DNA from: Chitinophagaceae bacterium
GTDB lineage: Bacteria > Bacteroidota > Bacteroidia > Chitinophagales > Chitinophagaceae
Direction: 5' to 3'
Assembly: GCA_025934485.1 (NCBI GenBank)
Contig: JAICXX010000034.1
Coordinates: forward strand, 1 to 41,122
DNA: 41,122 nucleotides
Shown here: positions 16,849 to 25,440 of the stretch, in pieces
Layout: each line of letters begins with the position of its first letter
How positions within the stretch are numbered: position 1 is the first letter of the stretch
The notes under the pieces: model-generated
The model's database searches: none
What the model saw: only the letters and a program-made list of their open reading frames with translations
What the model was told of the DNA's origin: nothing
Program-made: the position numbers and the translations under genes

Positions 16849-17592
16849 ATGCGTTTCTTTCACCTGTGTCTCGCCATCCTCTTTTTCCGGATCGCCCGGG
16901 CCCAGGACACCACGTGGTATGGCGCTGTGAGCGAGAACAGCCCGCAGCGCATCAGCAGCATCACTGCGAAGACGGACAGCGGCTGGCGTATGGTCAACTA
17001 TTATACTAGCGGGAAAATGAGCACCGTGAGCCTCTTCGCCGACGATTCCTGCACGATCCCCAAGGGCGACCGCGTTTATTTTACTCCGTCAGGCAGAGTA
17101 TCGCGCCGCGTTCATTTTGAGGATGGCAAGGCCTCGGGCTCCGATATTTATTACTACGACAATGGGAAGGTGCTGGCCTCCGGCGTAAACCGCGACGGCG
17201 CGCCGGACGGCGAATGGGAGGCCTGGTATCGATCGGGCCGACCCGCTGCCAAGGCTTTTTTCGCCGGTGGGAAACAATCCACCGCGGGGATGGCTTTCTT
17301 TCAGGAATCTGCCTATCCCGGTGGTTCGGCGGCATTATATGAGTACCTGGATAAGAATATCCAATACCCTGCCTCGGCCTTCGTATACAATGTCCAGGGA
17401 GTCGTAGTCTTGCAGTTCCGCATCACTAAAGAGGGTGCTACGCAGGATCTGGCGATCATCCAGCCTGTCGACCCCGCACTCGACCAGGAGGCCTACCGCG
17501 TCGTGAGCGGCATGCGACCCTGGGAACCCGCCCGAATCGGCGGCATTCCTGTGGATACGTTCAAGCGATTGCCCATTCAATTCAAGCAATAG
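16849..17592 (+). CDS. Secreted TonB C-terminal-domain protein with MORN-like repeats
   Basis: This 247-residue protein has a cleavable signal peptide (about 1-18, ending ARAQ). Its middle has MORN/YwqK-like repeats (YFTPSGRVSRRVHFEDGKASG, then YYDNGKVLASG, then EWEAWYRSGRPAAKAFFAGGK, about 75-145). Residues about 170-246 form a TonB-C fold (VQGVVVLQFRITKEG, then RVVSGMRPWEPARI). True TonB proteins have an N-terminal membrane anchor and a Pro-rich spacer; neither is present, so it cannot be a standard energy transducer. Such secreted TonB-C proteins are common in Bacteroidota and their role is unclear. It starts 2 bases after the desaturase, suggesting translational coupling, and ends 36 bases from the convergent decarboxylase. 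Confidence 0.8.
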   Translation: MRFFHLCLAILFFRIARAQDTTWYGAVSENSPQRISSITAKTDSGWRMVNYYTSGKMSTVSLFADDSCTIPKGDRVYFTPSGRVSRRVHFEDGKASGSDIYYYDNGKVLASGVNRDGAPDGEWEAWYRSGRPAAKAFFAGGKQSTAGMAFFQESAYPGGSAALYEYLDKNIQYPASAFVYNVQGVVVLQFRITKEGATQDLAIIQPVDPALDQEAYRVVSGMRPWEPARIGGIPVDTFKRLPIQFKQ

Positions 17593-17628
17593 GCCCCCAC
17601 AACGCCACCCGCCAGCCCATCGCCGCGC

Positions 17629-19035
17629 CTATACCGTCGCCATGCGATAAGCCTGCTCGAAAGCCCGCACCGTCCGCTCGATGTCATCAGCGGTCGTGGC
17701 CCAGGAGCTGACGCTCACCCGGATGACCTTCCGGCCCTGGAACTCCGAACTGCCAACCCAGCATTCGCGCAGCTCCTGGATGTTCGCGAGTGTCTTCGCC
17801 GTAAGGGCATCCGTCTCGCAGCACACGAGCACCTGGTTAAAAACGATCTCATTGACAATGCGAAATCCATCGACACCCCGCAGTGCCGACGCAAACTGGA
17901 TCGCCCGGGCACAGAGCATGTCGACAAGTTGTCCCATGCCCGACCTGCCCAGGTACTTCATCGTCGCCCACAGCTCGATGATCCGCGCCCGTCTCGACAT
18001 CTCGGGGGCATAGATCATCCCGTCGCGTTTTTGGTCATCGATCGCCAGATAGCTGCCGCTGAGATGCAAGGCGCCGGCCAGCGCCTCTCTGTCCTGGCAG
18101 AGCAGGATGCCGCAATCATAAGGGGTGTTCAACGTCTTGTGACCGTCAGCCGCCAGCGATGTCGCCTTTTCGATCCCTTTCGTCAGCGGTCTGAGCTTCT
18201 CCGAAGCGGCCGCCCATAACCCAAATGCACCGTCGATATGCACCCAGGCGCCCGCGCGACGGCTCTTTTCGCACAGCTCTTCAAAAGGATCAAAAGCGCC
18301 GGTGTTGACATTCCCGGCCTGGAGGATCAGGATGGTCTTATCGTCGAGCTCCGGTACCCGCGACGCGATCATCCGCCCTTGGTCGTCCGCTTCCACCCAT
18401 TCGATATTGGCCTTTCCGAAACCCAGCAGGCTCACCGCCCGCGTAACTGCGGCATGTGCCTGCGCGCCCGCGACGATCCGCAAACGCGGCGCCTGCGCTG
18501 TACCCTGCTCGTTGATATCCCATCCCTGTCGTTGTAAAAGACGGTACCGTGCCGCCGCCAGCCCGCAGAAATTGGCCATCGAGGTACCGCTTACATAGCT
18601 GGCGACGGTAGGGGAGGGAAGCCCGAAAAGGGTCCGCAACCATCCTTCGACAACCGTTTCGAGTTGGGCGGCGACGGGGGACATGATATGCATGGCGGCA
18701 TTCTGATCCCAAAAGCCGGCAAGCTGTCGGGCCGCGAGCCCTGCCGGCACCGCGCTGCCGTTCACAAACCCGAAATAGCGGCCGCCCAGCTGCGCGACTG
18801 TAGCCGGCGCGCCATAACGGTGAAGCAGCTCGATCACCTCGGCCGCGCTGCAGGAGCCCGGCGGCAGCGGCTCTTCGAATTGCCGCAGGCCATGAAGGGC
18901 AGCCTCCGTGGGAAAAACATTCCGGTCGAACACAGTATCGAGATAGACCAGGCCATGCATTTGCGCCTGGTTGAAAACGACTTTGTCGGCGATATCCCGG
19001 AGCATCGCGTCCTGGAGCGGAGTGGTAGCATTCAT
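17629..19035 (-). CDS. Pyridoxal-phosphate-dependent decarboxylase (group II, aromatic-L-amino-acid/glutamate type)
   Basis: This 468-residue fold-type I PLP enzyme should decarboxylate an amino acid to an amine. Key residues are Lys300 (ADGHKTLN), which binds PLP, Asp268 (VHIDGAFG), which holds the pyridine nitrogen, and His194 (QAHAAV), in the ring-stacking position. SGTSMAN at 149-155 is the phosphate-site loop. The substrate cannot be assigned; the family includes glutamate, tyrosine, DOPA and diaminobutyrate decarboxylases. The frame can be extended to 19137, but that would overlap the next gene upstream; Met at 19035 (MNATTPLQDA) matches the family start. The stop faces the TonB-C gene 36 bases away. 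No amino acid antiporter is adjacent, so an acid-resistance role is not supported. Confidence 0.9.
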   Translation of the reverse strand: MNATTPLQDAMLRDIADKVVFNQAQMHGLVYLDTVFDRNVFPTEAALHGLRQFEEPLPPGSCSAAEVIELLHRYGAPATVAQLGGRYFGFVNGSAVPAGLAARQLAGFWDQNAAMHIMSPVAAQLETVVEGWLRTLFGLPSPTVASYVSGTSMANFCGLAAARYRLLQRQGWDINEQGTAQAPRLRIVAGAQAHAAVTRAVSLLGFGKANIEWVEADDQGRMIASRVPELDDKTILILQAGNVNTGAFDPFEELCEKSRRAGAWVHIDGAFGLWAAASEKLRPLTKGIEKATSLAADGHKTLNTPYDCGILLCQDREALAGALHLSGSYLAIDDQKRDGMIYAPEMSRRARIIELWATMKYLGRSGMGQLVDMLCARAIQFASALRGVDGFRIVNEIVFNQVLVCCETDALTAKTLANIQELRECWVGSSEFQGRKVIRVSVSSWATTADDIERTVRAFEQAYRMATV

Positions 19036-19118
19036 ACTGTAAACCTCCCACAAAAATTCGGGTAAAAACAGGCCCAGATTTTTATTTTTCGCCTGTATCA
19101 GCGAGCCCGGCGGCCGGC

Positions 19119-19535
19119 CTACCGTTTCCTGATCCATGGCTTGATGATCAACATGCCCGCCCGCGTATCACACGGGTCTTCGTCTATCACCAGCACCAGC
19201 GTGTCGCCGTTGATCCGGACATGATAGGAACCGCTAAAATCCCGGCAGGCATTCATGCCGCCAACATCATGAAAGATCACCAGGTCGTTCTTTAATTTGA
19301 AGGTCGACTGAAGGATGGGAACACCCGTGGGTGAAAGGATAGCGCTGGAGTCGGCGCCAAAACGCAACGTCACCGTATCGGCAATAGCAGGATACAAAGC
19401 CTTCCAGCTCGTATTCCGCACATCCGGCGAACCGAGGTGCGAGGTGGGCGCCGGCGCGGGCGTAATGCGCGGCCTCAGGAACGCTAGTCCCGTCGCGATC
19501 CCAATACCCAACAGCAAAAAACGTATTCCGGTCAT
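19119..19535 (-). CDS. Small exported or membrane-anchored protein of unknown function
   Basis: From ATG 19535 the protein has 138 residues: an N-terminal hydrophobic segment (GIRFLLLGIGIATGLAF) and then a small beta-rich domain (about 30-138) with alternating short strands (NTSWKALY, TVTLRFG, SYHVRINGDTLVLVID) and two Cys (NACRDF and EDPCDT) that may form a disulfide. The strand pattern resembles small lipocalin-like or META-like exported domains, but I cannot name the family. Its ATG overlaps the stop of a 57-codon frame (ATGA), and it lies 83 bases upstream of the decarboxylase, same strand. The frame can be extended to 19559, but 19535 gives the better signal and the overlap. Confidence 0.7.
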   Translation of the reverse strand: MTGIRFLLLGIGIATGLAFLRPRITPAPAPTSHLGSPDVRNTSWKALYPAIADTVTLRFGADSSAILSPTGVPILQSTFKLKNDLVIFHDVGGMNACRDFSGSYHVRINGDTLVLVIDEDPCDTRAGMLIIKPWIRKR

Positions 19536-19705
19536 GCATTCGGGTTTTGTTGCCCGCAATACCCATATGCCATTACCATGCCCGCGGCGCTGCCGATCCA
19601 GTGCGTAATGAAAAAATAGATGAATGCAACGGATAACCGATTTTGTCGATCTAATAGGTTAGGACACAACCCGCCAACACAAAAAGATGTTTTTCGGTCT
19701 TGCAT
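19532..19705 (-). CDS. 57-residue small membrane protein (candidate)
   Basis: A short frame runs from ATG 19705 to TGA 19532. Residues about 25-45 are hydrophobic (SVAFIYFFITHWIGSAAGMV), followed by a tail GYCGQQNPNA; three Cys are present. Its stop overlaps the start of the next gene as ATGA, the usual sign of translational coupling, which is the main reason to take it seriously. The N-terminal half is less protein-like. I recognise no family. It could instead be the decayed end of a longer membrane protein. Confidence 0.4.
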   Translation of the reverse strand: MQDRKTSFCVGGLCPNLLDRQNRLSVAFIYFFITHWIGSAAGMVMAYGYCGQQNPNA

Positions 19706-19809
19706 TAAAGTTAGTTTTTTTCTAATGTTTACAGACTAAATATAATACCTTCAACGTTTCACAAGCAGTCCAATACAGACCTGATTAAACGCCAAAACAA
19801 GTTGTTGAT

Positions 19810-22800
19810 ATGACCTATCGCCGCGTCCGCATCCTCACGGCCATTCTCACCACTTTCCTTATTTCGACCTCTCATTGCTTTGCAGTTATCCGTTACGTTA
19901 ATATCAATAACCCCACACCCGGCACTGGTTTAACCTGGGCGACGGCCTATAACAACCTTCAATCTGCCCTGGCCGCTGCCAACTATGCAGACCAGATCTG
20001 GATCGCCCAGGGGACCTACAAACCCTCCAGCCCGGCTGGTCGCTCCGCTACTTTTAGTATTCCAAATGGTGTTTACATCTATGGCGGTTTCAATGGGACC
20101 GAAACGGCCAATACACAGGCCGATCCAGCACTGTACCCCACAATCCTAAGCGGCGATATCGGTGTGGCCGGTAATGCTTCCGATAATTGCTATCACGTCC
20201 TTACTTCTGCAGTTTCGTACAGCGAGTGTCATGGAGTCACGATCCGCGATGGTCAGGCAGATGCAGGCTCGAGTTCTCTGGCTCAGCCGGGTAACACCGG
20301 TGGGGGAGTGCTCTTTCTGGCGGTTAACCCGGGGGATATCGCCAACACCTATTTTTACAATTGTACATTTACGAATAACTATGCTTATTACGGCGCCGCT
20401 ATGGGCTCTTATATAAGCGGAGCCATTCAGGTAAATTATAATGCGAAAGACTGTTTTTTTCACGACAATCAGGCCGTTTACGGCGGAGCGATATATAATA
20501 CGGATGTCGGCTCAGACTACCTCTGCATTTTTGAAAACGACATTTTCTATAATAACACGAGTTCTTCGGGAGCCAGCGTATTTGGAAACAATGTGACAAA
20601 CGGCACCTCCACCTTCGTATTATATATAGAGTATTGTCTTTTTTACAACGAATCTGCTCCGATACTTACCAATGATTTCACTAATACCCCTTTGCCAAAT
20701 CCTCAAATCGATTACAATATTGTCTGGACCTCGGGGACGCCTTATACCTCGGCGTATTCCGGTGGCAATACACCTTTGACAATGACTAATTCGGACATCA
20801 ACGGCTCATTTCCACTGGGCACTAACATGGATGCTGACCCTTTGTTTATAAATGCTGCCGGCGGCGATTTTCACGTATCCCCTTGCAGCCCCGTGATCGA
20901 CCAGGGCGGAACCTATGCGCCATATTCCCCGGATATTGGCGGAAGCCCCAGAATGCAGGGACCGGCTGTAGATCTCGGACCTTATGAGACGCCAAAAGGA
21001 ACTGCGGCTGCGCTCCCAAGCCTCAATACTCCTAATCCGATCCTTCTTTGTCACAACAGCACTGCTTCCGACCTAAGCACCGACGCTACCGGCGCCAATC
21101 TCCTCTGGTACACCGCAGCCATCGGCGGAACTGGTTCTTCCATTGCACCGACACCCTCGACGGCGGCACTCGGCACCACGGAGTACTACGTAACACAGAC
21201 GCCTGCCGGCAACTGTGAAAGTCCCCGGCAGGAATTAGATATCACCGTCAACTCGATACCGGCCGATCCGGCCTATACCCCGGTCTTGCCCTATTGCATC
21301 AATGCTATCGCTGCCCCCCTCAGTGCCATCGGGACTGACCTCAAGTGGTACGCCGCCGCCACCGGCGGAGGCAGCAGCCCCACCGCGCCGACACCCAGCA
21401 CAGCCACTTCCGGTATCACACCTTACTATGTGACTCAAACGGTCAGCGGCTGTGAAAGCCAGCGTACACTTATCGACGTTACCGTTTCTTCACCCTCGGC
21501 GGAGCCGACGCCTGACCCCGTTCCGCAATATTGTCTCAACGCTGCCGCCAACGCGCTTTCGGCGAATGGCGCCAACCTCCAGTGGTATGCCACGGCTGCC
21601 GGCGGTAGCCCCAGCACGACAGCGCCAACCCCCGGCACGGCCGCCCCTGGCATCACGCCTTACTACGTCACACAGACACCTGCCGGCTCCTGCGAAAGCA
21701 ATAGGCTGGAAATCGACGTCACTGTCAATCCGGCCACCGCCGCTCCCACCGTTACTACCCCGCCAACCTATTGTATCGATGCTACCGCTGTCCCCCTCAG
21801 TGCCAGCGGGACCGACCTCAAGTGGTACGCCACCGCCACCGGTGGAGGCAGCAGCCCCACCGCGCCGACGCCCGGTACGGCCACTTCCGGTATCACACCT
21901 TACTATGTGACTCAAACGGTCAGCGGCTGTGAAAGCCAGCGTACACTTATCGACGTTACCGTCGGTTCGCCCGCGGCGGAGCCCACGCCCAACCCGGTTC
22001 CTCAATATTGCTTCAACGCTACCGCCAACGCGCTTTCGGCAAATGGCGCTAACCTGCAATGGTATGCCACGGCTACCGGCGGTACTCCAAGCACGACAGC
22101 GCCGACACCCGGCACGGCCGCCCCCGGTATCACGCCTTACTACGTCACACAGACGCCTGCCGGCTCCTGCGAAAGCAACCGGCTCGAAATCGACGTCACT
22201 GTCAATCCGGCCACCGCCGCTCCCACCGTTACGCCCGCGCCAACCTATTGTATCGATGCTACCGCTGTCCCCCTCAGCGCCACCGGGACCGACTTGAAGT
22301 GGTACACCACAGCCACCGGCGGCACCCCCGGCGCCACACCGCCGATACCAAGCACCGCCGCGCCCGGCCCATACGTGTGGTATGTGACTCAAACGGTCAA
22401 TGGCTGTGAAAGCCAGCGTTCCGCCATCGACGTTACAGTCAACCCGACACCTCAGCTCTCCATCGACCCTGTCGCCAACACCCCCTGCCCCGGCGGCGCC
22501 GTGCAACTCCAGGCAAGCGGTGCCGATAGCTATCAATGGAGCCCCACTACCGGACTTTCCAATGCTGCGGTAAGCGACCCCACCGCCACTCTTCAATCGG
22601 ATATCCTCTACACCGTCACCGGGACCACTAACGGCTGCTCCGCCACCGCGCAGATAAATCTAACGATAAACACTAACTGCACACCATCAGGGCCAGGATC
22701 CGGACCAGGCTCCGGCTCGGGATCAAGCGGAGGCTCGGGCCTGGCATCGGGCTATTATATCCCCAGCGCCTTCAGCCCCAACGGCGACGGCGCCAACGAT

Positions 22801-23022
22801 CTCTTCCGCGTCAAAACCGGCGACACACCAAAATCATTCAATATGACGATCTTCAACCGCTACGGCGGCAAGATCTTCGAAACCGCGGATATCGGGGGCG
22901 GCTGGAACGGCACCATCGGCAGCAATCTCGCGCCGGCAGGAACTTATGTGTATACTGTGGTAGTCACTACCTCGACCGGAACCGTCATTAGACGACAGGG
23001 CGCCCTGATCCTGATACGTTAG
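19810..23022 (+). CDS. T9SS type B sorting-domain surface protein with beta-helix and Ig-like repeats
   Basis: This 1070-residue secreted protein has a signal peptide (about 1-25) and then an N-terminal domain (about 27-390) like parallel beta-helix/pectate-lyase-fold proteins, opening with YVNINNPTPGTGLTWATAYN and containing a PALYPTILSGDI strand. Six Ig-like repeats of about 80 residues follow (about 402-878), each with a YC..A...L start, a (L/Q)WY core strand and a YYVTQT strand. A PKD-like module (about 879-957), a Gly/Ser/Pro linker (about 960-978) and the gliding-motility C-terminal domain (FSPNGDG near 988, to 1070) complete it. Type B signals direct export by the type IX system and often surface attachment or release. 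It is probably an adhesin or surface-layer-like protein; ligand unknown. Confidence 0.9.
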   Translation: MTYRRVRILTAILTTFLISTSHCFAVIRYVNINNPTPGTGLTWATAYNNLQSALAAANYADQIWIAQGTYKPSSPAGRSATFSIPNGVYIYGGFNGTETANTQADPALYPTILSGDIGVAGNASDNCYHVLTSAVSYSECHGVTIRDGQADAGSSSLAQPGNTGGGVLFLAVNPGDIANTYFYNCTFTNNYAYYGAAMGSYISGAIQVNYNAKDCFFHDNQAVYGGAIYNTDVGSDYLCIFENDIFYNNTSSSGASVFGNNVTNGTSTFVLYIEYCLFYNESAPILTNDFTNTPLPNPQIDYNIVWTSGTPYTSAYSGGNTPLTMTNSDINGSFPLGTNMDADPLFINAAGGDFHVSPCSPVIDQGGTYAPYSPDIGGSPRMQGPAVDLGPYETPKGTAAALPSLNTPNPILLCHNSTASDLSTDATGANLLWYTAAIGGTGSSIAPTPSTAALGTTEYYVTQTPAGNCESPRQELDITVNSIPADPAYTPVLPYCINAIAAPLSAIGTDLKWYAAATGGGSSPTAPTPSTATSGITPYYVTQTVSGCESQRTLIDVTVSSPSAEPTPDPVPQYCLNAAANALSANGANLQWYATAAGGSPSTTAPTPGTAAPGITPYYVTQTPAGSCESNRLEIDVTVNPATAAPTVTTPPTYCIDATAVPLSASGTDLKWYATATGGGSSPTAPTPGTATSGITPYYVTQTVSGCESQRTLIDVTVGSPAAEPTPNPVPQYCFNATANALSANGANLQWYATATGGTPSTTAPTPGTAAPGITPYYVTQTPAGSCESNRLEIDVTVNPATAAPTVTPAPTYCIDATAVPLSATGTDLKWYTTATGGTPGATPPIPSTAAPGPYVWYVTQTVNGCESQRSAIDVTVNPTPQLSIDPVANTPCPGGAVQLQASGADSYQWSPTTGLSNAAVSDPTATLQSDILYTVTGTTNGCSATAQINLTINTNCTPSGPGSGPGSGSGSSGGSGLASGYYIPSAFSPNGDGANDLFRVKTGDTPKSFNMTIFNRYGGKIFETADIGGGWNGTIGSNLAPAGTYVYTVVVTTSTGTVIRRQGALILIR
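21260..22440 (+). repeat. Tandem Ig-domain coding repeats, 477-base higher-order unit
   Basis: The Ig-like modules alternate between two types (TDLKWY and ANLQWY), so the real DNA unit is a pair of about 159 codons. Matching segments start at 21404 and 21881, and at 21634 and 22111, an offset of exactly 477 in both cases, with only scattered base changes. This is recent tandem duplication or gene conversion within the T9SS type B gene, and a likely site of copy-number change. Confidence 0.85.
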
Positions 23023-23115
23023 ATCACGGCAACACCGAAGCCCGTCCATTGAATTTTTCCCGTCACCGGTTGAATCCCATCACCGGCAATCAGCGACAGC
23101 CCGTATCCTTGTGCC

Positions 23116-23847
23116 ATGAAAGCAATCTTCATATCTCTCGCGCTGCTCGCCGCCTTGCTGCTGTCCTCCGGACGCAGCACTGCCCAGACCATCGTCAAGC
23201 CTGGCGACCCCCTGCTTCGCAGCGACCTGATCCGCTCCTCGCATGACTATTATAAGGCGGTCACGACGAACACCGCGGGCAAGATCATTTACGAATGGGT
23301 CAACGACCAGGTGATCAGCGTCGACAGCGCCGCCGGCCGCATCACCTTCGCCCGCCAACGACAGGTTCCCGTGGGCAGCTATTCCACCGATACTTCTGTC
23401 ACCGACATGGCCTTCACACCCATCTCGATGCACGAGGTGCACTACCGCCAGAACGTGAGTTTCACCATGGATTTCCAAGCGACCGGCGCCACCGTGCATA
23501 CGATTAGAAAAGGCGCCGCGACCGACCGAAGCTATCCGATGAAAAGCGGCTACTTCGAAGACAATATGATCGAATACGTCTACGGCTATCTCGATCTGGC
23601 CAAAGGTCAGACCTATACGCTCCACAATTTCAATAAAGATGCGCCTGCGCCTTCCGATCCCGTGACGGTGGAATATGCATTCGACGATGTTTGGATGCTG
23701 GATACCGGTGGCATACTCAATTGCCGCGTCCTGCATTTCATCCACGGAGCTGTCTCTGGTTATGTCTGGATAGACAAAAAGACTCGCGCGATGATCAAGG
23801 AAATGGGCAATTTCGGGAAGGCGAACTTCTGCATCACCCGCATTTGA
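23116..23847 (+). CDS. Exported DUF3108-like protein of unknown function
   Basis: This 243-residue protein has a signal peptide (about 1-23, ending STAQ) and a beta-rich body (ITFARQRQVP, TMDFQATGATVHTIRKG, VEYAFDDVWMLDTGG, VSGYVWIDKKTRAMIKEMGN). The last strands, in which a derived value is followed by WIDKKTR, resemble DUF3108-type periplasmic proteins. Two Cys lie near the C-terminus (LNCRVL and NFCITR). It has no catalytic motif I can name. A TATCCTTG box ends 4 bases before the start ATG, which suggests its own promoter. It lies between the T9SS type B gene and the convergent rhomboid gene. Confidence 0.65.
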   Translation: MKAIFISLALLAALLLSSGRSTAQTIVKPGDPLLRSDLIRSSHDYYKAVTTNTAGKIIYEWVNDQVISVDSAAGRITFARQRQVPVGSYSTDTSVTDMAFTPISMHEVHYRQNVSFTMDFQATGATVHTIRKGAATDRSYPMKSGYFEDNMIEYVYGYLDLAKGQTYTLHNFNKDAPAPSDPVTVEYAFDDVWMLDTGGILNCRVLHFIHGAVSGYVWIDKKTRAMIKEMGNFGKANFCITRI

Positions 23848-23890
23848 GGAGCAGCCTGCGCAAACACGGCGGCCACCGCACGCCGCGGCC

Positions 23891-24736
23891 TCACCGCACA
23901 CTCTTCGAATACGCCTTTAGCGTCTCTTTTTCCTTTTTATTCAGACTGCGCATGCCCTTTTTGTTGATCTTATCCAGGATGCGGTCGATCTCCTGCTGCT
24001 CGTCACGCCGCTCGACATTGTATTGGTGATCGATCGAATAATACTGCTGATGCGTCTTGTAGAAAAGATTATCGATCAGTAAAAGATGCGGCCGGGTGAT
24101 GATAAGATATAAGAAGATTATCGCCGGCAGCAGCACGATCAGTATCTTCCCGTAATTGTTTACCAGGGCCATCGGGTTGATGATCAGCGCCAGCACCATG
24201 CCTACGATGGCGCCTCCCAGGTGCGACTCGTTCCCGATATTGTTTTTCTTCGACCGGATCAAATAGATCGTGATCAGTACGAATATCAACGCATACAGCC
24301 ACACCGGCATGTAGAGCGGAAGAGGAAAAAGCGAGATCGACATCCCGGGGTACAGGGCCACACAGGCAAAAAGTACCCCCCAGACGGCGCCCGAAGCACC
24401 CACGGAACTATAATCACCGTGACGCCGGTGGATCACCAGGGAGACCAGGCCGCCGCCGATGAGACTGGCGAAATAGATCAGTAAAAAATACCAGGGCCCC
24501 AGACCCCCTTCCAGCATTCCGCTGAAAAAGTACAAGCAGAACATGTTGAAAAGCAGATGCAGCCAGTTGACATGCAGGAAACCCGACGTCACCAGCCGCT
24601 TGTAGTCCCTGTAAAGCAGGATCTTGTCTACCTGGAATTTATACTTATCAAAAAAAATGCTGTTGGTGAATCCCTTATACGAAGTGATCACCGTGATTAT
24701 AATCAAAAGGATTGTAATAATACCTGCGCTGGACAT
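23891..24736 (-). CDS. Rhomboid-family intramembrane serine protease
   Basis: Rhomboids cleave transmembrane substrates inside the bilayer. The 281-residue protein has six core membrane segments, including an early HVNWLHLLFNMFCLYFF helix with the conserved His-Asn region (Asn64), catalytic Ser115 in VGASGAVWG, and catalytic His172 in ESHLGGAIVG. A C-terminal extra hydrophobic segment (about 195-214) and a charged cytoplasmic tail of about 65 residues follow. Active-site residues are intact, so it should be functional. It is preceded on the same strand by msrA, separated by a clear terminator, so it is probably transcribed alone. Confidence 0.93.
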   Translation of the reverse strand: MSSAGIITILLIIITVITSYKGFTNSIFFDKYKFQVDKILLYRDYKRLVTSGFLHVNWLHLLFNMFCLYFFSGMLEGGLGPWYFLLIYFASLIGGGLVSLVIHRRHGDYSSVGASGAVWGVLFACVALYPGMSISLFPLPLYMPVWLYALIFVLITIYLIRSKKNNIGNESHLGGAIVGMVLALIINPMALVNNYGKILIVLLPAIIFLYLIITRPHLLLIDNLFYKTHQQYYSIDHQYNVERRDEQQEIDRILDKINKKGMRSLNKKEKETLKAYSKSVR

Positions 24737-24774
24737 AGTTCAAAACTGTGTCTTGAAGATAGATAAAATCCAAT

Positions 24775-24808
24775 AAAAAGAGGCCATACCGCGGAGTAAT
24801 GGCCCCTT
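24775..24808 (-). terminator. Rho-independent terminator after msrA
   Basis: On the minus strand AAGgGGCCAT pairs with ATGGCCtCTT (one mismatch) around an 11-base loop, followed by a run of five T (plus-strand A at 24775-24779). It lies between the msrA stop (24828) and the rhomboid start (24736), so it should end msrA transcription. Confidence 0.7.
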
Positions 24809-24827
24809 GAAAAATATGAAAAATTGA

Positions 24828-25337
24828 TTATCCCACCGCCTTATCCCCCGCGAGCTTCCACTCCGGCCGGATATAGTGACAGGTATACCCTTCAGGATAT
24901 TTTTGCAGATAATCCTGGTGGTAGTCTTCCGCCACCCAGAACGGACCCGCCGGAACAACCTCTGTTACAATGGGATTCTTATAGATTCTGGCGGCATTCA
25001 GCTCCTTGATCAGGTTCAACGCGACCTCCTTTTGCCCTTCGTCGAGGTAGAAGATGGCGCTCCGGTACGAGGTCCCCATATCATTCCCCTGCCGGTTACG
25101 CGTGGTAGGGTCGTGGATCTGAAAAAAGAATTCCAAAAGCTTCCGGTACGAAAGCTTTTCCGGGTCAAAGATGATCTCGATACCCTCGGCGTGTGTGCCG
25201 TGATTGCGGTAGGTGGCGTTGGGTACGTCCCCCCCGGTATAACCCACCGTAGTGGATTCTACACCAGGAAGTGCCCGGATCAGTTCCTCCACTCCCCAAA
25301 AACACCCGCCGGCTAAAATGGCTTTTTCTGTGCTCAT
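24828..25337 (-). CDS. msrA: Peptide-methionine (S)-S-oxide reductase MsrA
   Basis: MsrA reduces methionine-S-sulfoxide in proteins, repairing oxidative damage. It has 169 residues with catalytic Cys12 in GGCFWGVEE and Cys153 (GYTCHY), placed to act as resolving cysteine. The family blocks [19 protein letters not shown] and [14 protein letters not shown] are complete. No signal peptide, so it is cytoplasmic. An AGGAG-type ribosome site (plus-strand bases 25344-25349) lies about 8 bases before ATG 25337, unusual in Bacteroidota where SD sites are rare. It is divergent from the HAD gene. MsrB is not fused and not adjacent. Confidence 0.97.
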   Translation of the reverse strand: MSTEKAILAGGCFWGVEELIRALPGVESTTVGYTGGDVPNATYRNHGTHAEGIEIIFDPEKLSYRKLLEFFFQIHDPTTRNRQGNDMGTSYRSAIFYLDEGQKEVALNLIKELNAARIYKNPIVTEVVPAGPFWVAEDYHQDYLQKYPEGYTCHYIRPEWKLAGDKAVG

Positions 25338-25425
25338 AAATGGCTCCTTTTATATCTCCTGACTTTACAATTTAAAGGCCAAATGGTTGATATGCCATCT
25401 TGTCCGTCCGCTGCCTGACGTATCC

Positions 25426-25433
25426 TATCTTTG
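25426..25433 (+). promoter_or_regulatory. Bacteroidota-type -7 box (TATCTTTG) before the HAD gene
   Basis: A perfect TAnnTTTG box lies 8 bases before ATG 25441, implying a very short leader. A clear TTTG -33 box at the usual spacing is not visible. It decides the start of the HAD gene at 25441 rather than an upstream in-frame ATG. Confidence 0.55.
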
Positions 25434-25440
25434 CGCACCT

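Noticed and set aside
19036..19137. Extended start of the PLP decarboxylase at 19137
   Set aside because: It would overlap the 3' end of the upstream gene and adds a leader without similarity; Met at 19035 fits the family.
21490..22596. Antisense frame over the Ig repeats (368 codons)
   Set aside because: It is open only because the repeats lack antisense stops; composition is Gly/Arg-rich and repetitive.
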